From: Paenibacillus sp. FSL K6-1096
GTDB lineage: Bacteria; Bacillota; Bacilli; Paenibacillales; Paenibacillaceae
Direction: 5' to 3'
Length of the DNA: 64,000 nucleotides
NCBI RefSeq assembly: GCF_037977055.1
Contig: NZ_CP150274.1
Span: forward strand, 248,001 to 312,000
Made by a program: the position numbers and the translations under genes. Below, piece by piece: positions 16,877-26,010 of the stretch; the stretch's first letter is position 1, and every line of letters starts with the position of its first letter. The notes under the pieces were generated by a model that made no database searches, was not told the DNA's origin, and saw only the letters and a program-made list of their open reading frames with translations.

Positions 16877-18565
16877 ATGGCAAACGGGAAAGATCTGCGT
16901 ATTCGCAGCAAGGTCATTAGCGAGGGTGTCAACCGGGTACCGAACAGAGCGATGCTGCGCGCTGTTGGTTTTACAGATGAGGATTTCAAAAAGCCGATGA
17001 TTGGCGTAGCCAGCACCTGGAGTGAGGTAACCCCATGCAATATGCATATCAATGAATTGGCGGTTCAAGCCAAGCAAGGGGTGCGTAACCATGGTGGGGC
17101 TCCGCTGATTTTCAATACGATTACAGTCTCAGACGGTATTTCAATGGGGCATGGAGGCATGCTGTTCTCACTGCCAAGCAGGGAAGCCATTGCGGATTCT
17201 ATTGAGATTGTAACAGGAGCTGAGCGCTTTGACGGCCTGGTGGCCATCGGTGGCTGCGACAAAAACACGCCTGCCTGTCTGATGGCGATTGGGCGGCTGA
17301 ATATCCCTTCCGTGTACGTATACGGCGGAACGATTCTGCCCGGAAAGCTTGACGGTAAAGACGTCGATATTGTAACGGCCTTCGAAGCGGTTGGTCAATA
17401 TCACGAGGGCAAAATAACAGATGAACAGCTTCATAAGGTAGAGTGTAGCGTCTGCCCGGGTCCGGGCTCTTGCGGCGGCATGTACACCGCCAACACAATG
17501 GCCGCTGCGGCGGAAGCAATGGGCATGAGCCTTCCCGGTTCGTCCTCTACGCCAGCCGTTTCGCCTGATAAAGCGGCAGAATGTGCTGCGGCGGGCAGAC
17601 AGGTCATAGCGCTGCTGGAACAGGAGATCTATCCGAAAGACATCATGACGAAAAAGGCGTTTGAAAACGCAATTACAGTTGTTATGGCTTTGGGAGGTTC
17701 AACCAATGCGTTCCTGCATTTGCTTGCGATTGCGCATTCAGTAGGCGTAGATTTAACCTTGGATGATTTTGAGCGGATACGCCTGCGTGTTCCCCATCTG
17801 GCAGATCTGAAGCCAAGCGGCCAATTTGTAATGCAGGATTTAAACGAAATTGGCGGTATTCCCGGCGTGATGAAATTATTGCTTGCTGAGGGGCTTCTTC
17901 ACGGTGATTGCCTGACAGTCACAGGTAAGACGCTGGCGGAGAATCTGGCGGAAGCGGCACCGCTGAGCAACGATCAGGAGATTATTCGTCCATTGAAGAA
18001 GCCGCTGAAGCCTAACGGACCATTAGTTGTGCTTAGAGGTAACCTGGCCCCTGAAGGCGCCGTAGCCAAAATGTCAGGCATGAAGAAGCTTCGGTTTGCC
18101 GGACCAACAAAGGTGTATGACAGTGAGGAGGCCGCAACGGAAGCCATTTTGAGGAATGAGATCCAAAAAGGAGATGTATTGGTTATCCGTTATTGTGGCC
18201 CCAAGGGCGGCCCAGGCATGCCGGAGATGCTGTCTGTTACCGCGTTAATTGTAGGTAAGGGTCTTGGCGGGGAAGTTGCCCTAATTACGGATGGAAGGTT
18301 CTCAGGAGGCTCGCATGGATTCGTAGTCGGCCATGTATCACCTGAAGCGCAGGTAGGCGGACCGATTGCGTTGCTGAGAAACGGAGACATGATCACCATC
18401 GACAGCGAAACGCAGCAGATTATGTTTGATGTGACAGAAGAGGAACTGGCTGCCAGGGCTCAAGCATGGGTACAGCCTCCGCTAAAAGTAAAATCAGGCG
18501 TGCTGGCCAAGTATGCAAAATTAGTTTCCTCTGCATCTAAAGGTGCAGTGACTGATATTTTATAA
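16877..18565 (+). CDS. ilvD: Dihydroxy-acid dehydratase (IlvD/Edd family)
   Basis: A 562-residue Fe-S dehydratase. Cluster cysteines appear in [15 protein letters not shown] and [16 protein letters not shown], and the C-terminal [22 protein letters not shown] motif is intact. Length and motifs match IlvD, which converts 2,3-dihydroxy-3-methyl-acids to 2-oxo acids in valine, leucine and isoleucine synthesis. No other ilv or leu gene is nearby and the gene is paired with a FadR-type regulator, so a role in sugar-acid dehydration is also possible. Confidence 0.82.
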   Translation: MANGKDLRIRSKVISEGVNRVPNRAMLRAVGFTDEDFKKPMIGVASTWSEVTPCNMHINELAVQAKQGVRNHGGAPLIFNTITVSDGISMGHGGMLFSLPSREAIADSIEIVTGAERFDGLVAIGGCDKNTPACLMAIGRLNIPSVYVYGGTILPGKLDGKDVDIVTAFEAVGQYHEGKITDEQLHKVECSVCPGPGSCGGMYTANTMAAAAEAMGMSLPGSSSTPAVSPDKAAECAAAGRQVIALLEQEIYPKDIMTKKAFENAITVVMALGGSTNAFLHLLAIAHSVGVDLTLDDFERIRLRVPHLADLKPSGQFVMQDLNEIGGIPGVMKLLLAEGLLHGDCLTVTGKTLAENLAEAAPLSNDQEIIRPLKKPLKPNGPLVVLRGNLAPEGAVAKMSGMKKLRFAGPTKVYDSEEAATEAILRNEIQKGDVLVIRYCGPKGGPGMPEMLSVTALIVGKGLGGEVALITDGRFSGGSHGFVVGHVSPEAQVGGPIALLRNGDMITIDSETQQIMFDVTEEELAARAQAWVQPPLKVKSGVLAKYAKLVSSASKGAVTDIL

Positions 18566-18643
18566 TATTGCCGCCGGAGCCTGCCCACAGTATCATATAG
18601 ACTAGAACATCGGTCAGAGCGATCAGGAGGGAGGGATGTAAGC

Positions 18644-19453
18644 ATGCCTGACGTTACGTTTTACCGGGATGCAGCGCTGCCCTTTCTTGAGGGGAAGTAC
18701 TGTACAGCGGATGACCTGGCCTACCATAGGCATTTTCACGAAGAATATTCGGTCGGGCTCATAGATGCAGGCCACACGAACGCCTGGTGCGACGGCGAAC
18801 AGATTCAGGTGGAAGCGGGGAAAATGATCAGTTTTCCGCCGATGATGCTGCATGCCTGCCATCCGGAGCCGGACGTGGAATGGCGGTATAAGATGTTGTT
18901 TGTCCGCCCCGACTGGCTGCACAAGCTTGAACCGGGGGAGCTTAACCGGCTGCACATCCCGTTCTTGCTGGGCGGAGGCAAGAATGAAGCGTGCCGCAAA
19001 CGATTCAATCACACGGTGGGCATGCTCGCAGCCGGCGGTACTCCGCTTGAAACCGAGACGGCTCTCATTGAACTGGTTCAAGCTTTGGTAGCTCCTAATG
19101 AGGATGACCTGGGGCACGCAAGCTCACCAGGTGTTCAGGAGCACAAATATGTGAAGCGGATCAAAGACTACTTACAGGCGAATTTTACCGGGCAGGTCAC
19201 GCTTGAGCAATTGGAACAGGAAGCCGGAATCAGCCGCTTTCATCTGATCCGGCTCTTCAAGAAAGGGAGCCATCTGCCCCCTCATGCCTATCAAAACCTG
19301 CTGCGCATCAATCATGCCAAAATCCAGCTCGCGAAGCAGCGTCCGATCGTTGATATCGCGGCGGAGACCGGTTATTATGACCAAAGCCATTTTACCAAGG
19401 CTTTCTCGAAAATTGTAGGGACAACGCCCCGGCAATATGCGATGTCGATTTAG
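18644..19453 (+). CDS. AraC-family transcriptional regulator
   Basis: A 269-residue protein with an N-terminal cupin-like sensing domain (HRHFHEEYSVGLIDAG, VEAGKMISFPPMMLHAC) and a C-terminal double helix-turn-helix (VTLEQLEQEAGISRFHLIRL, and VDIAAETGYYDQSHFTKAF ending in TPRQYAMS). ATG 18644 follows GGGAGGGATG. It lies 76 bases before the proline dehydrogenase gene and may regulate it. Confidence 0.83.
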   Translation: MPDVTFYRDAALPFLEGKYCTADDLAYHRHFHEEYSVGLIDAGHTNAWCDGEQIQVEAGKMISFPPMMLHACHPEPDVEWRYKMLFVRPDWLHKLEPGELNRLHIPFLLGGGKNEACRKRFNHTVGMLAAGGTPLETETALIELVQALVAPNEDDLGHASSPGVQEHKYVKRIKDYLQANFTGQVTLEQLEQEAGISRFHLIRLFKKGSHLPPHAYQNLLRINHAKIQLAKQRPIVDIAAETGYYDQSHFTKAFSKIVGTTPRQYAMSI

Positions 19454-19528
19454 AAGAGCAATTTTTTACAAGATTACATCCCTCTGCGCAAGTACACTTG
19501 AACTACTTGTTAAAGGGGGAATCGTAAT

Positions 19529-20500
19529 ATGCATGATAACAAAGACTGGGAACAGCAAGCTGCAGACGCATTAAAGTCGGTCGCCAGACGGATGGATATC
19601 AAGGCTTATGTGGAGGAATCGCCATTGCTGTACGGCCTACTGAAAAAGGCTGCTTCACAGTATGTAACAGGCGAATCCCGCAATGACGGGCTTGAAGCGG
19701 GACAGAGGCTTACAGCCAAAGGTTATGCCGTTTCGCTAGAGTACATTGGCGAGAATACGGTAAATGCCGAAGAATGCGAGGCGGCTGCTCTGGAATTCAC
19801 AGCGCTAATCGATGATCTTGGTGAACAGGGGGCACCCGCCCGCGTATCCTTCGATTTGTCCCATATCGGACTCATGCTGGAACCCGAGCTCGCTTATACG
19901 AACTTAGCCAAATTAGCGGAACGGGCGCTGGGAACAGAACTGGAGCTGTTCATCAGCATGGAAGAGTCCGCTAAGACAGAGCAGATCCTTGAGGTATACA
20001 AGCGGGCCGCGTCCAGGTATCCGAATATCGGCATTACACTGCAGGCGCATTTACATCGGACGCCGGATGATTTGGCCGCGCTGTCCGCTTCGCCAGGCCG
20101 GATACGAATCGTGAAAGGCGCCTACCAGGAGCCGGGTGAAGTCGCGATATCCCGATCCGAATCGCTGAATGAGCGATATTTGCAGCTAGTGGAACAGGCG
20201 CTTGGAGACGGACACCGGGTTTCAGTGGCTACGCATGATGAATTTATCATAGAGGAAGCGATACAGCGGGGTCTATTGACGGCAGGTGGCGCGAGGCTGG
20301 AGATGCTGTACGGCATCCGCCCGGAGCTGGGCAGCAGGCTGAAATCAGCCGGTTATCCGGTTCAGATCTATCTGACCTATGGCCAGGAGTGGTACTTGTA
20401 CTTATGCCACCGGATCGCCGAATATCCGCCGAATCTGTACCGTGCAATTGCGAATATGGCCGCTTCGCAGGGCGTTGAGCCTGTGGAAGCATATGACTGA
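19529..20500 (+). CDS. Proline dehydrogenase (PutA/PRODH-family)
   Basis: A 323-residue FAD-dependent (beta/alpha)8 enzyme that oxidises proline to pyrroline-5-carboxylate. Visible motifs are VSFDLSHIGLML, ISMEES, LQAHLHRTPDD, RIVKGAYQEPGE (the KGAY signature) and a closing YGQEWYLYLCHRIAEYP that supplies the RRxxE-like proline-binding region. It is a single-domain form; no P5C dehydrogenase gene is adjacent. SD GGGGG before ATG 19529. Confidence 0.8.
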   Translation: MHDNKDWEQQAADALKSVARRMDIKAYVEESPLLYGLLKKAASQYVTGESRNDGLEAGQRLTAKGYAVSLEYIGENTVNAEECEAAALEFTALIDDLGEQGAPARVSFDLSHIGLMLEPELAYTNLAKLAERALGTELELFISMEESAKTEQILEVYKRAASRYPNIGITLQAHLHRTPDDLAALSASPGRIRIVKGAYQEPGEVAISRSESLNERYLQLVEQALGDGHRVSVATHDEFIIEEAIQRGLLTAGGARLEMLYGIRPELGSRLKSAGYPVQIYLTYGQEWYLYLCHRIAEYPPNLYRAIANMAASQGVEPVEAYD

Positions 20501-20536
20501 ACCAATTGGAAACGTTAGTTGAATAAACACAACTTG

Positions 20537-20567
20537 GCAGCCGGTGAATAGTCCGGCTGCTTTTTTT
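20537..20567 (+). terminator. Terminator after proline dehydrogenase
   Basis: Perfect stem GCAGCCGG (20537-20544) with CCGGCTGC (20553-20560), followed by seven T. Confidence 0.93.
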
Positions 20568-20703
20568 GTCGTTCCCGGCCAAGTGGTCAAGAAATTCACC
20601 TAAAAGGTCATGCAAATGCCCTTAAAGCCAATGCCGGACGGCAGGTACAATGAGAATGTCACAACGGATAAGACATTATGACTAAGGGTAAAGGAGGTAG
20701 CCT

Positions 20704-21669
20704 ATGGATTCAGATTTGGCAGCGGCGGATCGGCAGCCCGAGAACCATCCCCTTCGTACGGTAAAATGGGAGCGGTTTCAGGCCCTGAAAAAGTATTGGG
20801 ACTTATACCTGATTATGCTGCCGGGACTCGCGTATTTTATCATTTTTAAGTATGTGCCGATGGGGGGCATCATCGTTGCCTTTCAGGATTTTAGCGCCTT
20901 TGCCGGCATCCGCGGCAGCGAATGGGTGGGACTTGCGCATTTTAAAAATATGTTTATGGACAGCGAGTTTTACACAGTATTCAAAAATACGCTGCTGATC
21001 AGCTTATACAAGCTGATCTGGGGATTTCCGGGTCCGATCATCCTGGCCTTAATGCTGAATGAAGTCCGGCACATGCTGTATAAGCGCGGGGTCCAGACGC
21101 TTGTCTATTTACCGCATTTTCTGTCCTGGGTCATCATCGGAGGCATTCTGATCAACGTGCTGTCCCCGGCAACGGGGATCGTCAATCAGTTTCTGGGCAT
21201 GCTCGGTCTGGAGCCGATCTTCTTCCTGGGCAGTCAGGAATGGTTCAGAACGGTGCTGGTGGTCAGCGACATCTGGAAAGAAGCGGGATGGGGGGCCATC
21301 ATCTATCTGGCTGCGCTGGCATCGATCGATCCGCAGATCTACGAGGCCGCTGTCGTAGACGGCGCGGGCAAATGGAAGCAGCTGCTCCACGTTACCCTGC
21401 CATCATTGCTCGGGACCATCGTGATCCTGTTCGTACTGCGCCTGGGGAGCGTTCTGGATGTCGGCTTCGAGCAGATCTTTGTGCTCTACAATCCGCTGGT
21501 ATACAATGTGGCCGATGTGATCGAGACTTATGTCTACCGGACCGGAATCACGCAGGGTCAATTCAGCTTTACAACCGCTGTCGGGTTGTTCAAATCGGTT
21601 ATCAGTCTGATATTAGTCGTCCTCGCCAACAAAGCCGCCAGAAAGCTTGGCCAGAACAGCTTATGGTAG
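20704..21669 (+). CDS. ABC transporter permease, LplB/YteP type
   Basis: A 321-residue membrane protein of the LplB family, which imports complex carbohydrates in Paenibacillus and Bacillus. Typical sequences are YLIMLPGLAYFIIFKYVPMG near the first membrane segment and the EAA loop YEAAVVDGAGKWKQLLHVTLP. SD AAAGGAGG. It is the first gene of an importer operon with the LplC permease, a binding protein and YesM/YesN. No ATPase is encoded. Confidence 0.9.
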   Translation: MDSDLAAADRQPENHPLRTVKWERFQALKKYWDLYLIMLPGLAYFIIFKYVPMGGIIVAFQDFSAFAGIRGSEWVGLAHFKNMFMDSEFYTVFKNTLLISLYKLIWGFPGPIILALMLNEVRHMLYKRGVQTLVYLPHFLSWVIIGGILINVLSPATGIVNQFLGMLGLEPIFFLGSQEWFRTVLVVSDIWKEAGWGAIIYLAALASIDPQIYEAAVVDGAGKWKQLLHVTLPSLLGTIVILFVLRLGSVLDVGFEQIFVLYNPLVYNVADVIETYVYRTGITQGQFSFTTAVGLFKSVISLILVVLANKAARKLGQNSLW

Positions 21670-21682
21670 AGGGGGTGAATCT

Positions 21683-22564
21683 ATGAGGCTTACTAGGGGA
21701 GAACGTCTGGCATCGAGGCTTAATTACCTGATCCTGGGTTTCATTGCTTTGCTTGCGCTTTTGCCATTCCTGCATATCGTGGCCCAGTCTTTCAGCAGTC
21801 ATCAGGCGATAACATCGGGCAGGGTGACATTATGGCCGGTGGATTTCAGTTTTGAGGCGTATATGAAGGTACTGCGCGAGCACGCCTTTGTGAATGCCTT
21901 CAAGGTCAGTTTGCTGCGCACGGCCATCGGCACGCTGGTGAATGTGGTGATCACTTGTATGCTGGCCTATCCGCTGTCCAAGGTTTATATTAAAGGACGA
22001 TCCGCCATCATGTTCCTGATTGTGTTCACGATGCTGTTTAACGGGGGCATGATTCCAACCTTTCTGGTCGTGAAAGCGACCGGGCTGCTGAATTCCTTCT
22101 GGGTCTATATCATTCCTGGAGCGGTTAGTGCGTTCAATGTTATTATTATGAAAAATTTCTTTCAAGGCGTGCCGCCCGAACTGGAGGAATCCGCCAAGAT
22201 TGACGGCTCCTCCAATATCGGAACGCTCGTCCGGATCGTCGTTCCGTTATCCATGCCGGTCATTGCAACGATTACCTTGTTCCATGCGGTCGGACATTGG
22301 AATGCCTTCTTTGACACCGTCCTGTATGTGACGGACCGGAATCTCTTCCCGCTGCAGGTGTATCTGCGTGAGCTGATCATGTTCAATCAATCGAACATCA
22401 GCAATAACAACGGGTACGCCGCCAATATCGACAGCACCCTGCTGGCCTTGGAGTCCTTGAAGGCTGCGGCGCTGATTGCCAGCACAGTTCCAATCCTGCT
22501 CGTGTACCCGTTTCTGCAGAAGCATTTTGTCAAAGGGATTACGCTTGGATCCGTAAAAGGCTAG
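21683..22564 (+). CDS. ABC transporter permease, LplC/YtcP type
   Basis: A 293-residue carbohydrate permease. ATG 21683 follows AGAGGGGGTG and is preferred to the ATG at 21647, which lies inside the previous gene with no SD. Family features include the HIVAQSFSSHQAI loop, MLFNGGMIPTFLVVKATGL and the EAA motif LEESAKIDGSSN. It works with the permease at 20704. Confidence 0.9.
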   Translation: MRLTRGERLASRLNYLILGFIALLALLPFLHIVAQSFSSHQAITSGRVTLWPVDFSFEAYMKVLREHAFVNAFKVSLLRTAIGTLVNVVITCMLAYPLSKVYIKGRSAIMFLIVFTMLFNGGMIPTFLVVKATGLLNSFWVYIIPGAVSAFNVIIMKNFFQGVPPELEESAKIDGSSNIGTLVRIVVPLSMPVIATITLFHAVGHWNAFFDTVLYVTDRNLFPLQVYLRELIMFNQSNISNNNGYAANIDSTLLALESLKAAALIASTVPILLVYPFLQKHFVKGITLGSVKG

Positions 22565-22602
22565 AACTGTATGTAACATGAAAAAAGAGAGGGGATTGTC
22601 AT

Positions 22603-24096
22603 ATGAAAGTCTCAATCTTGGTAAAAAGATGCGTATCCATTCTGGCGGTGACCTCCATGCTGCTGGTGTCCGCGTGTTCATCCGGTACGAAGGAAGCAGG
22701 AGGCGAAGGGAAGGAACAACGCCAGGCCATTGATATCGTATTAAGCAATGCCGGACGGAAGTTCCCGCCGGGGATGGACGAGAACAATAATCCTTATATT
22801 GATTACATCCGCGAGAACACGGGACTGGACATCAAGCTGATCACGCCTCCTGCGGACGGTTACGGGGATGCCCTGAACGTGATTATGGCCTCCGATGATC
22901 TGCCGGATATGCTCCTGTCCTATGATGCCAATTGGTTCGAAAGCTATGTCCGGCAGAAGGCCCTTACCCCTCTGAATGATCTAATCGACGAATACGGACC
23001 GAATCTGAAGAAAAGTATCCCGGAGGAAGCCTGGAAGGTCGTCACTGTGGACGGAAAGATCTATGCGATTCCCAGCCTGAACCCGATCCCGGGCAATGAA
23101 ATCATGTTTGCACGCAAGGATTGGCTGGACCGTCTGGGGCTCAAGCCGCCGGTAACGCTGGAAGAATACAAAGAGGTGATTCGTGCTTTTGCACAGGATG
23201 ATCCGGACGGAAACGGCAAAGACGATACGTTTGGCCTGATCCTGCAGGAAAACCTCGGCAGAGTAGCTCCGTTTATCGGGGCATGGGGAATCCAGCGGGG
23301 CCAATGGACTGAACGGGACGGGCAATTGGTGAATTCCAGCACACTGCCGGAAATGAAGGAAGCACTAAGCTATCTTGCAGATCTCTATAAGGAAAAGCTG
23401 ATTGATCCCGAGTGGGCTTTAAATAAGATGGCTAATGTTGACGAGAAAGTCGCCAGCGGCAAAGTGGGCCTGTTCTCCGGGAACTGGTATGATACCCGCG
23501 GCCCGATCCTGACCAACCAGAAGAATGATCCCAATGCAGAGTGGATTACCCTCGAATATCCAACCGGACCTGACGGGAAGCAGGGAACCTGGGGCAACAG
23601 CTATGTTGCCGGGTTTAATGTGATTCCGGTTACGAGCAAACATCCGGAGGCTGTCATTAAGATGATGGATTTCATGATCGGAGACGGATACCGCACACTC
23701 ATGCTCGGATTTGAGGGCGAGGTATGGAATATGGAGGACGGGAAGGTGGTTACGAACTTTGATGAGCACAACAAGCATATTTACCGGCTAACGCTCGGCG
23801 AAGCGATTGTGCCGTTCAATTCTGAAGTATCCAGAGAACGTCTGGACTCGCTCGGGATGGAGTTTAAGCTGAATGAGATTGTCGACAAGGTTAACGAGGT
23901 TGCCATCCGTAATCAATATCTGGGCGTACCGACGCCTGGAATGGGTAAATACGGGCCGAAGCTGTCCAAAATGGAGGTCGAAGCATTCACGAAAATCATC
24001 ATAGGCCAGCAGCCGGTAGACAGCTTTGATCAATTTGTTGAAGACTGGAAGAAAAACGGCGGCGAGGAAATGACGAAGGAAGTCAACGGGCAATGA
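22603..24096 (+). CDS. Extracellular solute-binding lipoprotein, LplA/YtcQ type
   Basis: A 497-residue lipoprotein with lipobox LLVSACSSG (Cys about 25). The mature domain is of the LplA family (NNPYIDYIRENTGLDIKL, SDDLPDMLL, DDPDGNGKDDTFGL, a calcium-binding-like loop). It captures an oligosaccharide or polysaccharide fragment for the two permeases upstream. The lplB-lplC-lplA-yesM-yesN gene order is common in Paenibacillus. Confidence 0.9.
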   Translation: MKVSILVKRCVSILAVTSMLLVSACSSGTKEAGGEGKEQRQAIDIVLSNAGRKFPPGMDENNNPYIDYIRENTGLDIKLITPPADGYGDALNVIMASDDLPDMLLSYDANWFESYVRQKALTPLNDLIDEYGPNLKKSIPEEAWKVVTVDGKIYAIPSLNPIPGNEIMFARKDWLDRLGLKPPVTLEEYKEVIRAFAQDDPDGNGKDDTFGLILQENLGRVAPFIGAWGIQRGQWTERDGQLVNSSTLPEMKEALSYLADLYKEKLIDPEWALNKMANVDEKVASGKVGLFSGNWYDTRGPILTNQKNDPNAEWITLEYPTGPDGKQGTWGNSYVAGFNVIPVTSKHPEAVIKMMDFMIGDGYRTLMLGFEGEVWNMEDGKVVTNFDEHNKHIYRLTLGEAIVPFNSEVSRERLDSLGMEFKLNEIVDKVNEVAIRNQYLGVPTPGMGKYGPKLSKMEVEAFTKIIIGQQPVDSFDQFVEDWKKNGGEEMTKEVNGQ

Positions 24097-24156
24097 ACAG
24101 GACGGATAACGGGGTCTAAGCTATAATGAAGGCATGCAGAATCGTGGGGGAATCGT

Positions 24157-26010
24157 ATGAAGTGGCTGACGCAATTCCGCAATGTCTTGAAGCAGTCGAT
24201 TCAGTTTAGGCTTACCTGTTATTTTCTGCTCATCCTGCTGCCGCTGGTGGCGTTCAGTATGTTTGCCAATGTAAAGTCTCAGCGGATTCTGGAGCAGGAG
24301 CTTGGCGAGCGCACGCTCAGTGCCATGAGCTCCGCAGTGGAGTTTGTTGACTTGACAATTAAGAGCATCCATAATCTGTCCACCCTAATCGCCACCGATA
24401 CCAATCTATCCGCCCTGCTGTCTCATCAGGAGAAGACCCTGACCTCCGGGGCGATTATGGACTTCACTCGTGTCATGAAAGAGATTACGAATATAACCAT
24501 GGTCAATGAATATTTAAGCGACACCATGATTTATCATCGTCCTTCCAACTCGCTGGTCACAACCAAGCTCGGGCTGCTGCACCGTGAATCCCAAGGCTCT
24601 GAGCCATGGTACGATAAGGCTGTGAAGGCAAATGGCGCAAGCATATACTACTTATCAGAACGCCATGAAGAGAATTTGTCCGGACTCCCGGATCCCATCT
24701 ATAACCGGAATCAGCTTATTATGATGAGACTTATGGATTTCTATCGCGGCGAACAAGGCGAAAATGTCCTCATGCTGTCCATTTCGAAGAATCAGCTGCT
24801 CCGCTCGTTGTCCCATTTGCTGGCGAACAGCAGCTCCAAGGTCTATCTGTTTGATGCCCGGGAGCGGTTGATCGTAACGAATGCGTCTTCAGAAACGTTG
24901 TCTTTTGAATGGAAGGACGTCCAGCCAGGCAGTGTTTTGGTCCGGGAGACCCCGGAAACGGATGAGAAGCATTTGATTCTGCGGGTGACTTCTCCCCGAA
25001 GCGGATGGTCGCTGCTGCTGATCCAGCCCGAGCGTGAGATTTACAATAAGTCGAGGCCGCTGCAAATTTTTGCGTACTGCATTATTGCACTCAGTGTCGT
25101 GCTTGCCGTCTGGATTGCCTGGTTTATCTACAGCGGAATTGCCTCTCCGATATCAAGACTGGTGTCCGGCATGCGGCAGCTGCGTAAAGGTAATCTGAAT
25201 ATCAGGCTGGAGAACGGGCGGCAGGACGAGTTGGGGTATTTAACGGAGGCTTTCAACGAAACGGCGAGCCAGCAGCGTCATCTGATCAAGGATATCTATG
25301 AGCAACAGCTCAGAATGACCAAGACGGAGCTCAAATTTCTGCAGGCTCAGATTAATCCCCACTTCTTGTACAACACGCTGGATTCGATTTATTGGACGGC
25401 CAAAAATTATGAAGCGGAAGAGATCAGTACGATGGTGCTCAACTTGTCGAACTTCTTCAGGCTAAGCTTGAGCAAAGGGCAGGAGTCGTTTACGGTGGAG
25501 GAAACATTCAAGCACCTTCAATACTATATTCGAATTCAGCAAATCCGTTTTGCCGAGCGGTTTACGGTGGAGTACTGTGCTTCCGGGGATAGCCACCATT
25601 TGCATATTCTGAAGCTGCTGCTTCAGCCGCTGGTTGAGAATGCCATATTGCATGGCTTGGAGAAACGTAAAAAAGGCGGAGCATTAAGCATTCGCACCGA
25701 TGTGTCTAATGACCGGCTAATCATCCAGGTAACCGATAATGGAAGAGGGATTCCAGGGCCAAGGCTTGTGCGGATTCAACAGGCCCTGGCAAGAATTAGG
25801 TTTGGGGATTACACGACACCCCCCGAAAAGAACTCCGAGTTTTTTGCGCTGCTCAATGTCCAGGCTCGAATCGCCATTTACTATGGGGAGACGGCGGAAT
25901 TGAAGATCGTTAGCGGGGAAGGGAGCGGAACGGCGGCGATCATCGATTTACCGGCAGACCGCTGCCGGGAGGAGAGAGGGGAACCGGAACATGAATCTCA
26001 TGATTGTTGA
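24157..26010 (+). CDS. YesM-type sensor histidine kinase
   Basis: A 617-residue HPK7/LytS-like kinase. One transmembrane helix lies near residues 22-42, followed by an extracellular sensor of about 250 residues, a second helix near 305-325, a HAMP linker (ISRLVSGMRQLRKGNLNIRL), the phospho-acceptor motif LQAQINPHFLYNTLDSIYW, and an ATPase domain with VENAILHGLEKR and VTDNGRGIP. It likely senses the imported carbohydrate at the cell surface and phosphorylates the product of the overlapping next gene. Confidence 0.9.
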   Translation: MKWLTQFRNVLKQSIQFRLTCYFLLILLPLVAFSMFANVKSQRILEQELGERTLSAMSSAVEFVDLTIKSIHNLSTLIATDTNLSALLSHQEKTLTSGAIMDFTRVMKEITNITMVNEYLSDTMIYHRPSNSLVTTKLGLLHRESQGSEPWYDKAVKANGASIYYLSERHEENLSGLPDPIYNRNQLIMMRLMDFYRGEQGENVLMLSISKNQLLRSLSHLLANSSSKVYLFDARERLIVTNASSETLSFEWKDVQPGSVLVRETPETDEKHLILRVTSPRSGWSLLLIQPEREIYNKSRPLQIFAYCIIALSVVLAVWIAWFIYSGIASPISRLVSGMRQLRKGNLNIRLENGRQDELGYLTEAFNETASQQRHLIKDIYEQQLRMTKTELKFLQAQINPHFLYNTLDSIYWTAKNYEAEEISTMVLNLSNFFRLSLSKGQESFTVEETFKHLQYYIRIQQIRFAERFTVEYCASGDSHHLHILKLLLQPLVENAILHGLEKRKKGGALSIRTDVSNDRLIIQVTDNGRGIPGPRLVRIQQALARIRFGDYTTPPEKNSEFFALLNVQARIAIYYGETAELKIVSGEGSGTAAIIDLPADRCREERGEPEHESHDC

